Source of the DNA: Acinetobacter lwoffii
Lineage (GTDB): Bacteria > Pseudomonadota > Gammaproteobacteria > Pseudomonadales > Moraxellaceae
NCBI RefSeq assembly: GCF_024129355.1
Contig: NZ_JAMXXP010000028.1
Span: 1 to 40,308 of the forward strand
DNA length: 40,308 nucleotides
Reading direction: 5' to 3'
Positions within the stretch are counted from its first letter, which is position 1, and each line of letters starts with the position of its first letter. Both the position numbers and the translations under genes were made by a program. Positions 8,646-17,991 of this stretch are shown here, in pieces. Under the pieces are notes generated by a model. That model did not search any database. It was not told where the DNA came from and saw only the letters and a list, made by a program, of their open reading frames with translations.

Positions 8646-10220
8646 ATGCTCACCTCCTTGCATTACCTGTCCTCGTTTAAACTTCTAGGAGTTTCATTCT
8701 GCACCAGTATGCTTATAGGTTGCCAAGGCATTCCTGATACACAGGTTTCTAGTCGTCAAATGTCTGTGAAAGCTCCTAAACAAGTAGTGTTCTTTATTGG
8801 TGATGGAATGGGCATCACGACATTGACTGCAGCAAGAATTTATAAGGTCGGTGAATCAGGAAGTTTAAGCATTGATCAATTGCCAGAAACAGCATTTGTC
8901 CGAACATTTTCAGAAAATGCTCAAGTCACTGATAGTGCCCCCTCTATGGGAGCCTATATGACCGGCGTAAAAATGAAAAATGAAGTCATTTCAATGCAAA
9001 CAGGAACTAATGCCGTTGAACTAAAAAATGGACAGCAGCAATGTGATACAGATCCAGTAAACCGTAACAAAGCTTTTAGTGAAACCTTGCTTGAAAAGGC
9101 AATTTCCGCCCAATACGCAACAGGAATTGTGACCACAACTCGAGTGACGCATGCAACCCCTGCATCGACTTATGCTCATATCTGTCACCGTGATGCAGAA
9201 AATGAAATCGCTGCACAATTGGTACCGAGTAAGATAAAAGCAGATCGATATAGCAATTACAACACGCGTTTAAAAAATGGAATTGATGTCATTCTTGGGG
9301 GAGGGAAACGCCACTTCCTGCCAACAGAGTCTGGAGGGAAACGCCAAGATGGTCGTAATCTCTTAAAAGAACTTAAAAAACAGGGCTATCAAGTTGTTGA
9401 AAATCGTAGTCAACTGAACAGTTTAGATCCTGCAGATCAGCGCAAAATCATAGGCCTCTTCAATGATTCCCACTTAAATTACGATCTAGACCGTCAGAAC
9501 AAACAGATAAATGAACCTAGCCTGAAGGAAATGACCTTAATAGCTTTACAGAAGCTTTCATCTAATACCAAGGGTTTTTTTCTGATGGTTGAAGGAGGGA
9601 GGATTGACCATGCATTGCATGATACCAATGCAAAACGAGCACTTCAGGATGTGATCGCGCTAGATGACACACTACAGGCAACCATTGATTTTCTGAAAAT
9701 TAAAGATCCTCTGCTCGAAAATAGTTTAATTATCATCACTGCCGACCATGATCACACGCTCATGTTGAATGGCTATGTAGAGCGTACTGGCCCTTATCTG
9801 CCAGGACAGCAAACTAGTGTACTCGGACTTGTAAAAAACCAAAATGGATTAACACGAGACATTAATGGTAATCCCTATCCAGTCATTAGTTTTGGCAATG
9901 GGAAAAAGCGTCCAACTCTAAATCGAAATGATGATTCGGTAACTCAATTACGTGATGATGATGAATGTCGTCCTGTGATGAATACCTCATCCTATACATT
10001 TAGTTATACACCCTCCTATCAGGGATGGTGTACAGGTGCAGCTGCAGATGATTTTCAGCAGGAGGCCGTTATCCAAACTGGTTTTAAGGATTCTGAGACC
10101 CATGGTGGCACAGATGTTTTTCTAGGGGCAATAGGTCAAGGTTCAGATCAATTTTCAGGTAGTTTGGAAAATATTGATGTCTTTTATCGACTTAATCAGA
10201 TTATGGGATTTGAGAAATGA
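8646..10220 (+). CDS. PhoA-family alkaline phosphatase, lipoprotein
   Basis: 524 residues. The lipobox LIGC places the lipid-bearing Cys at residue 26, so it is probably anchored to the outer membrane. Alkaline phosphatase motifs are complete: GDG with the metal ligand Asp53, TDSAPS with the catalytic Ser97, EGGRIDHALH, ADHDH and ETHGG with the metal-binding His. It hydrolyses phosphomonoesters, releasing phosphate. AAAGG upstream serves as ribosome binding site. Its stop overlaps the next phosphatase by 4 bases (ATGA). The pair is probably an old tandem duplication, since motifs and order are shared but the sequences have diverged. Confidence 0.92.
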   Translation: MLTSLHYLSSFKLLGVSFCTSMLIGCQGIPDTQVSSRQMSVKAPKQVVFFIGDGMGITTLTAARIYKVGESGSLSIDQLPETAFVRTFSENAQVTDSAPSMGAYMTGVKMKNEVISMQTGTNAVELKNGQQQCDTDPVNRNKAFSETLLEKAISAQYATGIVTTTRVTHATPASTYAHICHRDAENEIAAQLVPSKIKADRYSNYNTRLKNGIDVILGGGKRHFLPTESGGKRQDGRNLLKELKKQGYQVVENRSQLNSLDPADQRKIIGLFNDSHLNYDLDRQNKQINEPSLKEMTLIALQKLSSNTKGFFLMVEGGRIDHALHDTNAKRALQDVIALDDTLQATIDFLKIKDPLLENSLIIITADHDHTLMLNGYVERTGPYLPGQQTSVLGLVKNQNGLTRDINGNPYPVISFGNGKKRPTLNRNDDSVTQLRDDDECRPVMNTSSYTFSYTPSYQGWCTGAAADDFQQEAVIQTGFKDSETHGGTDVFLGAIGQGSDQFSGSLENIDVFYRLNQIMGFEK

Positions 10221-11710
10221 AATCTAAATTCAGTATGTTGTTGATTTCATTATGTGGCTGTACATCTGTAATGGCTGATCCACCATCTAATACTCCTGCA
10301 AAAAATATTATCTTTTTTCTTGGCGATGGGATGGGACCTACGACAGTAACCGCAAGTCGGATTTACGCAGTTGGTGAGGCTGGTAAGCTTACAATAGATC
10401 GCCTAAAACATAGTGCTCGCATTAAAACTTATTCTGAAGATGCACAAACTACAGATAGTGCTCCATCTATGGGTGCCTATATGACGGGCTTAAAAAACAA
10501 AAATGATGTGATTTCCATGCCTACAGGCACTCTCGCAAAAGAACCCAAAGATTTAAAACTTGCGAATGGTCAGAGTATTCATAACGCCATTAATTTATGC
10601 CAACCTCGAATACCTGAACAAACAGTTCCATCTCTTTTAGAGTTAGCAATACAACGAGGTAAAGCGGTTGGTGTGGTGACCACTGCAGAGTTAACCCATG
10701 CAACGCCTGCGGCAACCTATGCTCATATTTGTCATCGTGATGCAAAGTTTGATATTGCAGTACAGGCAGTACCAAATGGATTGGGGTATAACCCAAAACT
10801 TAAAGAGGGGATTCATGTACTCATGGGGGGTGGTCGTAACCATTGGACACCTTACCATGCTATCAACAATCCACAGGGCCGTGCTGATCAACGACATTTA
10901 ATTCAGGAAATGCAAACTCAAAAGTATCAATATGTAGAAACAGCATCCGCCCTTCAGCACGCTAATCCGAATCAAAAAGTTCTGGGGCTATTCTCAGCGA
11001 CGTCTCATCTGCATTATGACCTAGATCGAATCAATAAAAATATTGTGGAACAACCTAGTTTGTCAGAAATGACTTTAAAATCTATTCAAATGCTTGAAGC
11101 ACAGTCTAAGGGACGTGGATGGTTTTTAATGGTGGAATCGGGACGTATTGATCATGCTTTACATGCCAATAATGCCAAACGCGCATTACATGAAACTAAA
11201 GCTTTTGATGATGCCATTCATGCAGCTATACAGCAGGTAGATCTTAGCAATACCTTAATCGTGGTCACTGCAGATCATGATCATGTCATGACTTTTAATG
11301 GTTACAATGCGCTAACAGGAAAGACTACGCCAAATCAACCAGGTATTTTAGGTTTAAATTATCACTATCAAATAACAACACAACCAGATGCTTTAGCTAA
11401 AAAAATGGCAGATGGCAAACTACATGCTCCCTCACTTGATGTAAATGGTAATACCAACACCGTCTTAGTTTTTGGTAATGGTAAGAGGCAGAGAGAAAAT
11501 ATTCAGCAAAGTGTAACTGAATCTCAGGTATTTGATGATAATTACCAACAAGCTGTTGGGGTACAACTCGACCGTTCTGAAACACATGGTGGTGGAGATG
11601 TAATGTTATTTGCTGAAGGGAAAAATGCTCATTTATTCAAAGGCACTCAAGATAATATCTGGGTCTTTCAACAAATAATCAAGGCGGTAGGGTTTACTGA
11701 CCATGAATAA
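10217..11710 (+). CDS. PhoA-family alkaline phosphatase, second copy
   Basis: 497 residues with an N-terminal signal peptide, best cut after SVMA (residue 20). A lipobox around Cys15 (LCGC) is less typical. All family motifs are present: FFLGDGMG with Asp37, TDSAPS with catalytic Ser81, ESGRIDHALH, ADHDH and ETHGG. It is probably a soluble periplasmic or secreted enzyme, in contrast to the lipid-anchored neighbour. It starts inside the previous stop (ATGA) and its own stop overlaps the next start by 8 bases, so the three genes are tightly coupled. Confidence 0.92.
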   Translation: MKSKFSMLLISLCGCTSVMADPPSNTPAKNIIFFLGDGMGPTTVTASRIYAVGEAGKLTIDRLKHSARIKTYSEDAQTTDSAPSMGAYMTGLKNKNDVISMPTGTLAKEPKDLKLANGQSIHNAINLCQPRIPEQTVPSLLELAIQRGKAVGVVTTAELTHATPAATYAHICHRDAKFDIAVQAVPNGLGYNPKLKEGIHVLMGGGRNHWTPYHAINNPQGRADQRHLIQEMQTQKYQYVETASALQHANPNQKVLGLFSATSHLHYDLDRINKNIVEQPSLSEMTLKSIQMLEAQSKGRGWFLMVESGRIDHALHANNAKRALHETKAFDDAIHAAIQQVDLSNTLIVVTADHDHVMTFNGYNALTGKTTPNQPGILGLNYHYQITTQPDALAKKMADGKLHAPSLDVNGNTNTVLVFGNGKRQRENIQQSVTESQVFDDNYQQAVGVQLDRSETHGGGDVMLFAEGKNAHLFKGTQDNIWVFQQIIKAVGFTDHE

Positions 11711-12317
11711 TAAATGCCAGTTCGTATTCGGTTTAGTATTGATTATTCTATGCATTCCCAAACCTTTCGCGCGCGCTGCTGAACATTTTCAAATTGATTA
11801 TGAACACCTACAGCAAGGTCATGACGGCATTACACGAATTGAACGATATTCAAATCTGATGATTCGTGATCAGGGCAACATTCTTATCAAACGTTTAAAC
11901 AGATTGCCTAGTGACTCTTATATTGATATAGGCAAGCATCAACATTTTGATATTTCAAATATGTCTATCTGGATAGCTAGGGAGCCTGAAACCAAGCGCT
12001 TGACCATTCAATTAGTTGACTTTGATGAAAATCAACGTATCCATCTTAATGAGATTAATCAGGAAATTTTGGGCTTTAGTAATTGTTGGGAGTGTTACTC
12101 ATCTCTTTTACCTCACTCTACGACACCGAAGAACAACATAAAAAATGGGCACATTCATTTGGACTATAATAGCCAACGCGATATTGTTAAAAACTATAAA
12201 GCTACCCATCATAAAGGCTATAACTCGTTTCAAGTAAAGCCTTTACCAACTCAAGAAATGGATTGGGATAAATTGTATAAACTTAATTTAAAACAGTATG
12301 ATGACTTTAGTGATTGA
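11703..12317 (+). CDS. Exported protein of unknown function, last gene of the phosphate operon
   Basis: 204 residues with a clear signal peptide (hydrophobic 8-19, cleavage near ARAA) and a polar mature part with one Cys-Trp-Glu-Cys motif (NCWECY) that could form a disulfide or bind a metal. No family is recognised. It overlaps the second alkaline phosphatase by 8 bases, so it is probably made together with it and works in the periplasm. No terminator is obvious after it, because the operon end runs into the IS66 remnant at 12443. Confidence 0.75.
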   Translation: MNNKCQFVFGLVLIILCIPKPFARAAEHFQIDYEHLQQGHDGITRIERYSNLMIRDQGNILIKRLNRLPSDSYIDIGKHQHFDISNMSIWIAREPETKRLTIQLVDFDENQRIHLNEINQEILGFSNCWECYSSLLPHSTTPKNNIKNGHIHLDYNSQRDIVKNYKATHHKGYNSFQVKPLPTQEMDWDKLYKLNLKQYDDFSD

Positions 12318-12442
12318 TCTGTTCAGAAAGTATATATATTTCTATATGTTCAAAAAAATCTGCAGAATTTTTTTTGGATAGATGTTCGGGTAACTTGGGG
12401 AAAACCTATACCTTTAATTTTTTTAATAAGCTGATTTCACTG

Positions 12443-13017
12443 GTAAGCGTCCGCTGAATCCCATGCCTATTTTTTAATTTTGGTCGGATTTCCAACGGTG
12501 TGGTAGTAATTCTTCTATTTGGGTCACTTTATGTGTCGGCAGCCTTTTCAGTACATCACTTAAATAGGCATACGGATCCAGCCCATTCAGTTTTGCTTAC
12601 TGGATTAAAGTCATGATATTTGCCGCTCGCTGACCACTGCGCAGCGAACCTGCAAATAACCAGTTCTTACGCCCCAAAGCCCAAGGCCGCATTTGATTCT
12701 CGACCCAATTATTGCAAATAGGTAGATTGCCATCATCTAGATAACGGCTTAAGGCTTCCCAACGTTTTAGGCTGTAATTAATAGCTTTAGCAGTTGCAGA
12801 GCTTGAGGGTACTGCAAGTTGATGTTGTGTCAGCCATTCATAGAGTTGCTGCATAACAGCTTGACTATACTGTTGCCGGTACTTATAGCGTTGTTCTGCT
12901 GTACCGTCGGTATTTTTTCTTATTTCAGCCTCTATCGCATACAGCTTCTGAATCAAGAACAAAGCCTGTTCTGCAATCTGACTTTTCCCGGTCACATGCA
13001 ACTCATGAAATTTACGT
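12443..13017 (-). mobile_element. IS66-family remnant
   Basis: The left boundary starts GTAAGCGTCC, as IS66 ends do, and the element contains only the 3' part of the tnpC transposase gene (see next entry). The right boundary near 13017 is a sharp junction with an mscL fragment. There is no second terminal repeat, so it is a truncated relic. Confidence 0.8.
12474..13017 (-). pseudogene. IS66 TnpC transposase, C-terminal fragment with a nonsense codon
   Basis: The minus frame reads RKFHELHVTGKSQIAEQALF, then NWVENQMRPWALGRKNWLFAGS, typical of the IS66 DDE domain end. An in-frame TAA at 12599-12597 interrupts the MTLIQ(S)AKLNGLDPYAYL continuation where a Ser codon (TCA) is expected. The frame then stays open to the natural stop at 12474-12476. 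Upstream of 13017 the frame is lost, so the first two thirds of the gene are missing. Not functional. Confidence 0.85.
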
Positions 13018-13018
13018 C

Positions 13019-13228
13019 AAAGCTGGGGTGAATGTTTTGATATATGGTAACTTTTTAACTATTTTCTTAAACTTTCTCATCCTCGCTTGGGTGGTTTTTT
13101 TGTTGGTTAAAGTTATGAATCGTTTACGGAAACAAGAAGGTGCAGTAGAGGAAACAGTAACAACGCCAGCTGATATTGAACTGCTTCGTGAAATTCGTGA
13201 TGAATTGAAAAAACGTTCATCAATCTAA
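13019..13228 (+). pseudogene. mscL: Large-conductance mechanosensitive channel MscL, C-terminal fragment
   Basis: The frame encodes KAGVNVLIYGNF, then a hydrophobic helix (FLTIFLNFLILAWVVFLLV), then a charged tail ending in ELLREIRDELKKRSSI. This is the second membrane helix and C-terminal bundle of MscL. The first helix and most of the periplasmic loop are missing, replaced at about 13018 by the IS66 remnant. A GTG at 13028 could start a 66-residue product, but it could not form the pore-lining first helix. The natural terminator follows. Confidence 0.85.
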
Positions 13229-13237
13229 TTATTAAGT

Positions 13238-13267
13238 AAAAAACGACCCACAAAGGGTCGTTTTTTG
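13238..13267 (+). terminator. Terminator of mscL
   Basis: AAAAAACGACCC and GGGTCGTTTTTT form a perfect stem around ACAAA, ending in a T-run. It lies about 10 bases after the mscL stop and works in both directions. Confidence 0.9.
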
Positions 13268-13288
13268 ATTTCTACTGTTCTATTAAGT

Positions 13289-14344
13289 GGCTTTGTTGCA
13301 CAAACCTACCTCTAAGGGCTTATTCAGCAATGTAATTCTCAAATGAATAAGCCCACACCTAAAATTTATCGTACAACCAATTGATCATCCTACAATCGCG
13401 CTTTGATCAATCGTGGTAAATTAACAATTTGGTTTGATCCGGAAACGCAATGGTATGCGCAGCCACAAGGTAAACATGGTCGCAATCAAACTTATTCTGA
13501 TGCCGCTATCCAATGCTGTCTGATGATTAAATCTCTATTCCGTCTGTCTTTACGTATGGTCAATGGCTTTGTTCAAAGTCTCATTCATCTTTGTAGATTA
13601 GATTGGACAGCCCCAGATTATTCCACTATTTGTAGAAGACAAAAGCATATTGATATTGCAATTAACTATCAAAAAAGCAGTAATGGTCTCCACCTACTCG
13701 TCGATTCTACTGGCTTAAAGTTTTTAGGTGAAGGCGAATGGAAACGTAAAAAACATCAGCCTGAATATCGTCGCCAATGGCGTAAATTGCATATTGATAT
13801 CAATGCTGAAACCCTTCAAATACGCGCTATACAGCTTACAACCAACAATGTGAGTGATTCACAGGTGCTTGGTGATTTACTTGATCAGATTCCACAAGAA
13901 GAACAGATAGACTCCGTCTATACTGATGGGGCTTATGACACCAAGCAATGCCGTCAGGTAATCGCAGACCGACAAGCGCATGCGTGATTCCACCAAGAAA
14001 AAATGCGAAACCTTGGAAAGATACAAAGATTAGCTCGCTAGAGCGAAATGAATTACTTCGAACCGTTAAATGTTTAGGCAGGGCTCTATGGAAAAAATGG
14101 TAAGGATGGAAGAAATGGTCAGGCTATCACCGTCGCAGTTTGGTTGAAACTAAGATGCACTGCATTAAATTATTAGGAGATAAACTCAGTGCAAGGAGTT
14201 TTGATAGCCAAGTGAATGAGATTCATGCACGTGTAGCAGTCCTCAACAGATTTACGGAATTAGGTCGACCTCACACCCAAGTTGTCACTTAAATTTGAAT
14301 GGCTTAAGGGAAATTCAGCTTTTGAATGTTTATGCAACAAAGCC
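13289..14344 (+). mobile_element. IS5-family (IS903-like) element, complete but decayed (copy 1)
   Basis: 1056 bp between inverted ends GGCTTTGTTGCACAAA (from 13289) and TTTATGCAACAAAGCC (to 14344), similar to IS903-type ends. No 9-bp target duplication is visible at its flanks. Two related copies lie at 27998-28437 (partial, inverted) and 34794-37785 (split by an IS21 element). The transposase is dead (next entry). Confidence 0.85.
13343..14292 (+). pseudogene. IS5/IS903-like transposase, multiply disrupted
   Basis: Compared with the copy at 34.8-37.7 kb it has three lesions. Trp codon 14 is TGA (13382-13384). A net one-base loss near 13983 shifts the frame after DRQAHA. A 15-base insertion at about 14098-14115 introduces KW-stop-GWKKW in place of KKW. 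DDE-type motifs are otherwise recognisable (LLVDSTGLKFLG, SVYTDGAYDTK and the RRSLVETKMH end). No full-length product is possible. Confidence 0.88.
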
Positions 14345-14494
14345 TTGGTGTAGTAACTTTCTAAATGGCTCTAACCATCTTTTTTCCAATCGGTTTTCTT
14401 ATCTGTAATTCGGGTTAATTAAAAGTTGAGATTGGCGTGTCGTTTACAAAAAAACTGTAAAATATATTCAAAAAACTTATAACTAATATCTGAT

Positions 14495-14500
14495 TATAAT
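14495..14500 (+). promoter_or_regulatory. Possible -10 element of the DUF11 operon
   Basis: A TATAAT lies 48 bases before the first gene within a very AT-rich stretch (14440-14547). The -35 region at suitable spacing is poor, so an activator or a different start point may be used. No Pho box is seen here, unlike both phosphate blocks. The rest of 14345-14547 shows no gene. Confidence 0.3.
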
Positions 14501-14547
14501 TTTTTTGTTGTAACATATAGATATTGTAATTAATCAAACTATATTTT

Positions 14548-15030
14548 ATGTCTATGCAAATGAAAAAAGGGTTTTATCTAGTTTTTCTAACTTCTTTCGT
14601 GGGTGGAGCATCAAGCGCAGTTAATGCCAACAGTAATCCATTATTAGAAGCACAAATGAAAGTGTTTCAGGTTGAAGAAAATAAAAAACCGTCTAAAGAG
14701 TTAAAAGCAACCGATCAAGTTAAGCCAAATAGCACTTTGGAATATCGAGTTAACTATATAAATACGTCAGCGAATTCTCTGAAAAATTTGAAATTGAATT
14801 TACCTCTTCCTGAGTATGTAACTTATACAGGGCTAAGCATGCCCAAAGATACATATGCCTCTTTAGATGGAAAAACATTTGCCAAAGCACCGCTAACGCG
14901 TATGGAAAATGGCAAAAAAGTGAATGTTCCGCTGCGTGAATACCGTGTATTGCAATGGAGTGTAAGCGAGTTGAAACCGAAGCAAAAAATTACGGTTTCT
15001 GCTCAAGTTAAAGTGAACGCTTCAGAATAA
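14548..15030 (+). CDS. Small exported DUF11-like protein
   Basis: 160 residues with a signal peptide (cleavage near AVNA, residue 27) and then one Ig-like DUF11-type domain: VKPNSTLEYRVNYINTSANS, LPLPEYVTYTGLSMP and VSELKPKQKITVSAQV. ATGs at 14548, 14554 and 14560 could all start it; none has a strong ribosome binding site. First gene of the large surface-protein operon, 39 bases before the next start. It may be a minor subunit, cap or chaperone-like partner of the large DUF11 proteins; nothing shows which. Confidence 0.75.
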   Translation: MSMQMKKGFYLVFLTSFVGGASSAVNANSNPLLEAQMKVFQVEENKKPSKELKATDQVKPNSTLEYRVNYINTSANSLKNLKLNLPLPEYVTYTGLSMPKDTYASLDGKTFAKAPLTRMENGKKVNVPLREYRVLQWSVSELKPKQKITVSAQVKVNASE

Positions 15031-15069
15031 TTTTTTGGTCTTAATCAGACTTTATCGTTGGACTTTTTT

Positions 15070-17922
15070 ATGAAAAATATTTTTAAGTTAAGCACAGTCG
15101 CTGCCGCTTTAGCAGTTGCTGGCGGGGTGTCATTCAGTAGTCAGACTATGGCTGCAGTTCCATTGGCGGGTACAAATATTAGTAACGTTGCAACAGCAAC
15201 GTATACAGATAATACCGGCACAGAACGTGTAGTGACTTCGAATGAAGTGAAAACATTAGTGGCGCAAATTGGCAGCTTTACTTTAGAAGCTGACCGCAGT
15301 GCACAAACCACCCCAAATGGTCAGGTCACGTTCTCACATATCTTAACAAACACGGGTAATGGTACTGATAAATTCAGTATTGGACTTAAAGATATTGATG
15401 ACTCTAATACGACATTTGATTTCAGCAGTGGCGGCAAGTATGCGATTTATATTGACCGCAATAAAGACGGTATGGCGGACAGCAACGTTGCATTAACTGG
15501 CACTGATCTGATTGAGCTGGCAGCTGGCGAGTCTGTAGGCTTAGTGGTGGTTGCAACTACACCAAGTACGGCAATGCAAGGTCAGCTGGATAAATTAGAA
15601 ATTACTGCAACAGCGCAAACTGCGTCACTTTATACCGTGGCTGTGAAATCAAATACTGATACTACAAGAATTACTACAGGTGCTGTACTGCAAATTACCA
15701 AAGCGGCTAATGTTAGCGTGACGCAAGTTGGCAAGGAAATTGAATATACATTAACTTTTAAAAATACTGGTAATACTACGGCCACAAATGTTGCAATTTT
15801 TGACGTATTGCCGAAAACAGTTGAATATCTTAAAGATTCAGCGCGTCTTAATGGCGGTACAACACCGCTAACTGACGATAAGGCAGATGCAGACAAGTTT
15901 GAATATGATTCAACTAAACATGCATTTTTATATAACATTGCAAGCGTAGCACCGAATACTTCAGGCAAACTAACCTTTAAGGTGAAAGTGCTTGATACGA
16001 CCAATGCGGGCGATATTAAAAACACCGCGTATGTTGACCCTGACGGTAAACCTCAAAATCCATTAGATCCGGACGGCCCGAAAGCTCCTGTAGATATGAC
16101 GGATGTTCCTACTACTCCGAATACGCCGCCAACACCGACCGATCCAAATAACCCGACAACAGTACCATCGAACCCATCAATTGTAGTTGTTGAAGGTACT
16201 TATGACGGTTCAATTAACGATTCTAAATTAGATAGCTTTAAGGATGGTGGCTCAATAACTGTATCAGGTGCAGTTGGTGATGACAAAATCACAATTGCTG
16301 GTCAGCAAGGCGTACCGGTTGTATTTGGTAAATCTAGCACCGAAGGTGATATGGTTGTTGTGCATAACCGCGGCAATTCAACGGATACTTATAATTTAAC
16401 TGTAGACAAAACAGTGATTAGCGGATTTGGCAAACTACCAGATGGCGCTATTGTTGAAATTTTAAAAGCAGATGGCAATACACCTGCAACCGATACCAAT
16501 GGTGACGGTATTGTCGATACAGGTCCGATTGCGGCTGGGGATAAATTACAATTTGTTGTTCGCGTGACTTTGCCAAATGGGGAAAAAGTATTAGAACCTG
16601 GTGTGGGTATTACTATGGTTAGCACTTCGGTTAAAAATGCGCAAAAGGACACCTTAAAACTAATAATTTCTGAACTGACAGAGAATAAAGTTGACTTGGT
16701 CAATAAGCCGACAACAGGTGGCGAAAAAGGTACAGGTGCGGGCACTTCTACTCCAGTAGATAATGCAACAACACCGCCAGCAACACCGACAACCTTCGAT
16801 ATCACCATCAAAAATGAAGGCAATATTTCGGACAACTATATCATTACTGTGCCTGATGTACCTGCGGGCTGGACGGTAGAAATTTTTGAAAAAGATAGTT
16901 CTGGCAACTGTACAACAGCAAAAGTGGCGAACTCTGGCAATATTAAACCAAGTGAGTCAAAAAGTTTCTGTTTAGTGGTTACGCCACCAGCAGATACACT
17001 TGCTGGTACAAAGGAAGATATTAAAGTTGAAATTAAGTCGCCAGCTACGGGAACCAGCGATAACATTACCTTTAATGTAGGTGTGGAAGAACAGCGCCAG
17101 CTGACCTTTACTCCAGACCGTCAAGGTCAGGTCGCACCAGGCGGCACAATTGTATACAGCCATACCTTAACCAACATCGGCAACGTATTGGAAGGTGCAG
17201 GACCTTATCCGCTAAACATTGACTGGACTTCGACACTTTCGGGTGTAAATACTTCTGTTTATGTTGATATTGATGGTGATGGAAAGCAATCAGCTAACGA
17301 GTTGATTACAGGTGCGACGGAAGCTGATCGTACAGCATCATTAGCTGCTATATTGGCAACCATCAATACTACGAATACGGCAGCTGGTTTATCTCCAAAA
17401 GAATCAGTCTCTATTCTTGTCAAAGTTGAAGCGCCTGCAACAGCTTCAGCCGGCGAATCGGATACGACAGTTGTAACGTTTAAACCTGCAGCATCTGTGA
17501 AGAATCCTGCATTTAATGATGAAACAATCTATCCAAACTATAAGGCTGCTCCAACACCTTCTAATGTAAGTATTACAGACCGTACGGTGATCAACTTAGG
17601 CCAAGTGCGTTTAGTGAAAACACAAGCACTTTCTGCGAAATGTGAGAGTGTTCCAACAGCGTATGCTGAAACTAAACTAGATGCAAAACCAGGTGATTGT
17701 GTTTACTACAAAATCGTAGCAAGCAATGACGGTAATGCTGATGCAGAAAATGTGGTGATTACGGATATGGTGCCAAGCTATACCGCTTATCTCACTGGCT
17801 CAGCTGATCCTGCTGCTGCAGCACCGGCTACTGGTACGAAAGAGTTGAAGTACGCTGTTGGTACATTAACACCAGCAGCTACAGCTGAATTAAAATTTGC
17901 GGTCCAAGTTGATTCTCAATAA
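15070..17922 (+). CDS. Large exported DUF11-repeat surface protein
   Basis: About 950 residues from the ATG at 15070; the frame opens at TTG 15058. Signal peptide to about residue 32. The mature N-terminus has the pattern P-AG-x-I-x-N-x-A-x-A-x-Y shared with the 2004-residue protein. Ig-like modules follow: one at about 70-200 with an Asp-rich loop (YIDRNKDGMADSN, near 127), a DUF11 domain at about 207-315, a Pro/Thr linker at about 348-380, a loop DTNGDGIVDTG near 476, a module with YVDIDGDGKQSANE near 731, and a C-terminal DUF11 domain (about 847-950) holding two Cys. The loops look calcium-binding. There is no membrane anchor or sortase-like signal. Probably a secreted fibre or matrix subunit. 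A hairpin after the gene suggests it is made in excess of the next protein. Confidence 0.8.
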   Translation: MKNIFKLSTVAAALAVAGGVSFSSQTMAAVPLAGTNISNVATATYTDNTGTERVVTSNEVKTLVAQIGSFTLEADRSAQTTPNGQVTFSHILTNTGNGTDKFSIGLKDIDDSNTTFDFSSGGKYAIYIDRNKDGMADSNVALTGTDLIELAAGESVGLVVVATTPSTAMQGQLDKLEITATAQTASLYTVAVKSNTDTTRITTGAVLQITKAANVSVTQVGKEIEYTLTFKNTGNTTATNVAIFDVLPKTVEYLKDSARLNGGTTPLTDDKADADKFEYDSTKHAFLYNIASVAPNTSGKLTFKVKVLDTTNAGDIKNTAYVDPDGKPQNPLDPDGPKAPVDMTDVPTTPNTPPTPTDPNNPTTVPSNPSIVVVEGTYDGSINDSKLDSFKDGGSITVSGAVGDDKITIAGQQGVPVVFGKSSTEGDMVVVHNRGNSTDTYNLTVDKTVISGFGKLPDGAIVEILKADGNTPATDTNGDGIVDTGPIAAGDKLQFVVRVTLPNGEKVLEPGVGITMVSTSVKNAQKDTLKLIISELTENKVDLVNKPTTGGEKGTGAGTSTPVDNATTPPATPTTFDITIKNEGNISDNYIITVPDVPAGWTVEIFEKDSSGNCTTAKVANSGNIKPSESKSFCLVVTPPADTLAGTKEDIKVEIKSPATGTSDNITFNVGVEEQRQLTFTPDRQGQVAPGGTIVYSHTLTNIGNVLEGAGPYPLNIDWTSTLSGVNTSVYVDIDGDGKQSANELITGATEADRTASLAAILATINTTNTAAGLSPKESVSILVKVEAPATASAGESDTTVVTFKPAASVKNPAFNDETIYPNYKAAPTPSNVSITDRTVINLGQVRLVKTQALSAKCESVPTAYAETKLDAKPGDCVYYKIVASNDGNADAENVVITDMVPSYTAYLTGSADPAAAAPATGTKELKYAVGTLTPAATAELKFAVQVDSQ

Positions 17923-17939
17923 TCCTTTATTTTTGTGCT

Positions 17940-17978
17940 GCCTCTTTTTAGGAAGAGGCATTTAAATTATTTTTTTTG
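17940..17978 (+). terminator. Intercistronic hairpin with T-rich tail
   Basis: GCCTCTT (17940-17946) pairs with AAGAGGC (17953-17959), followed by an AT-rich stretch ending in eight T. It sits between the 950-residue and 2004-residue protein genes. The stem is short and the T-run is 11 bases away, so partial termination is more likely than a full stop. Confidence 0.5.
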
Positions 17979-17991
17979 TTGGGTTGGGGTT

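Noticed and set aside
13028..13228. A 66-residue functional membrane protein
   Set aside because: The sequence is the second half of MscL joined to IS66 debris; it lacks the first pore-lining helix.
14345..14547. Pho box before the surface operon
   Set aside because: No CTGTCAT-like pair at 11-bp spacing is present; this operon is not visibly part of the phosphate response.
15630..17163. Long open frames on the minus strand inside the DUF11 gene
   Set aside because: They are shadows of a low-complexity, Thr/Asn/Val-rich coding frame and have no start signals or recognisable domains.
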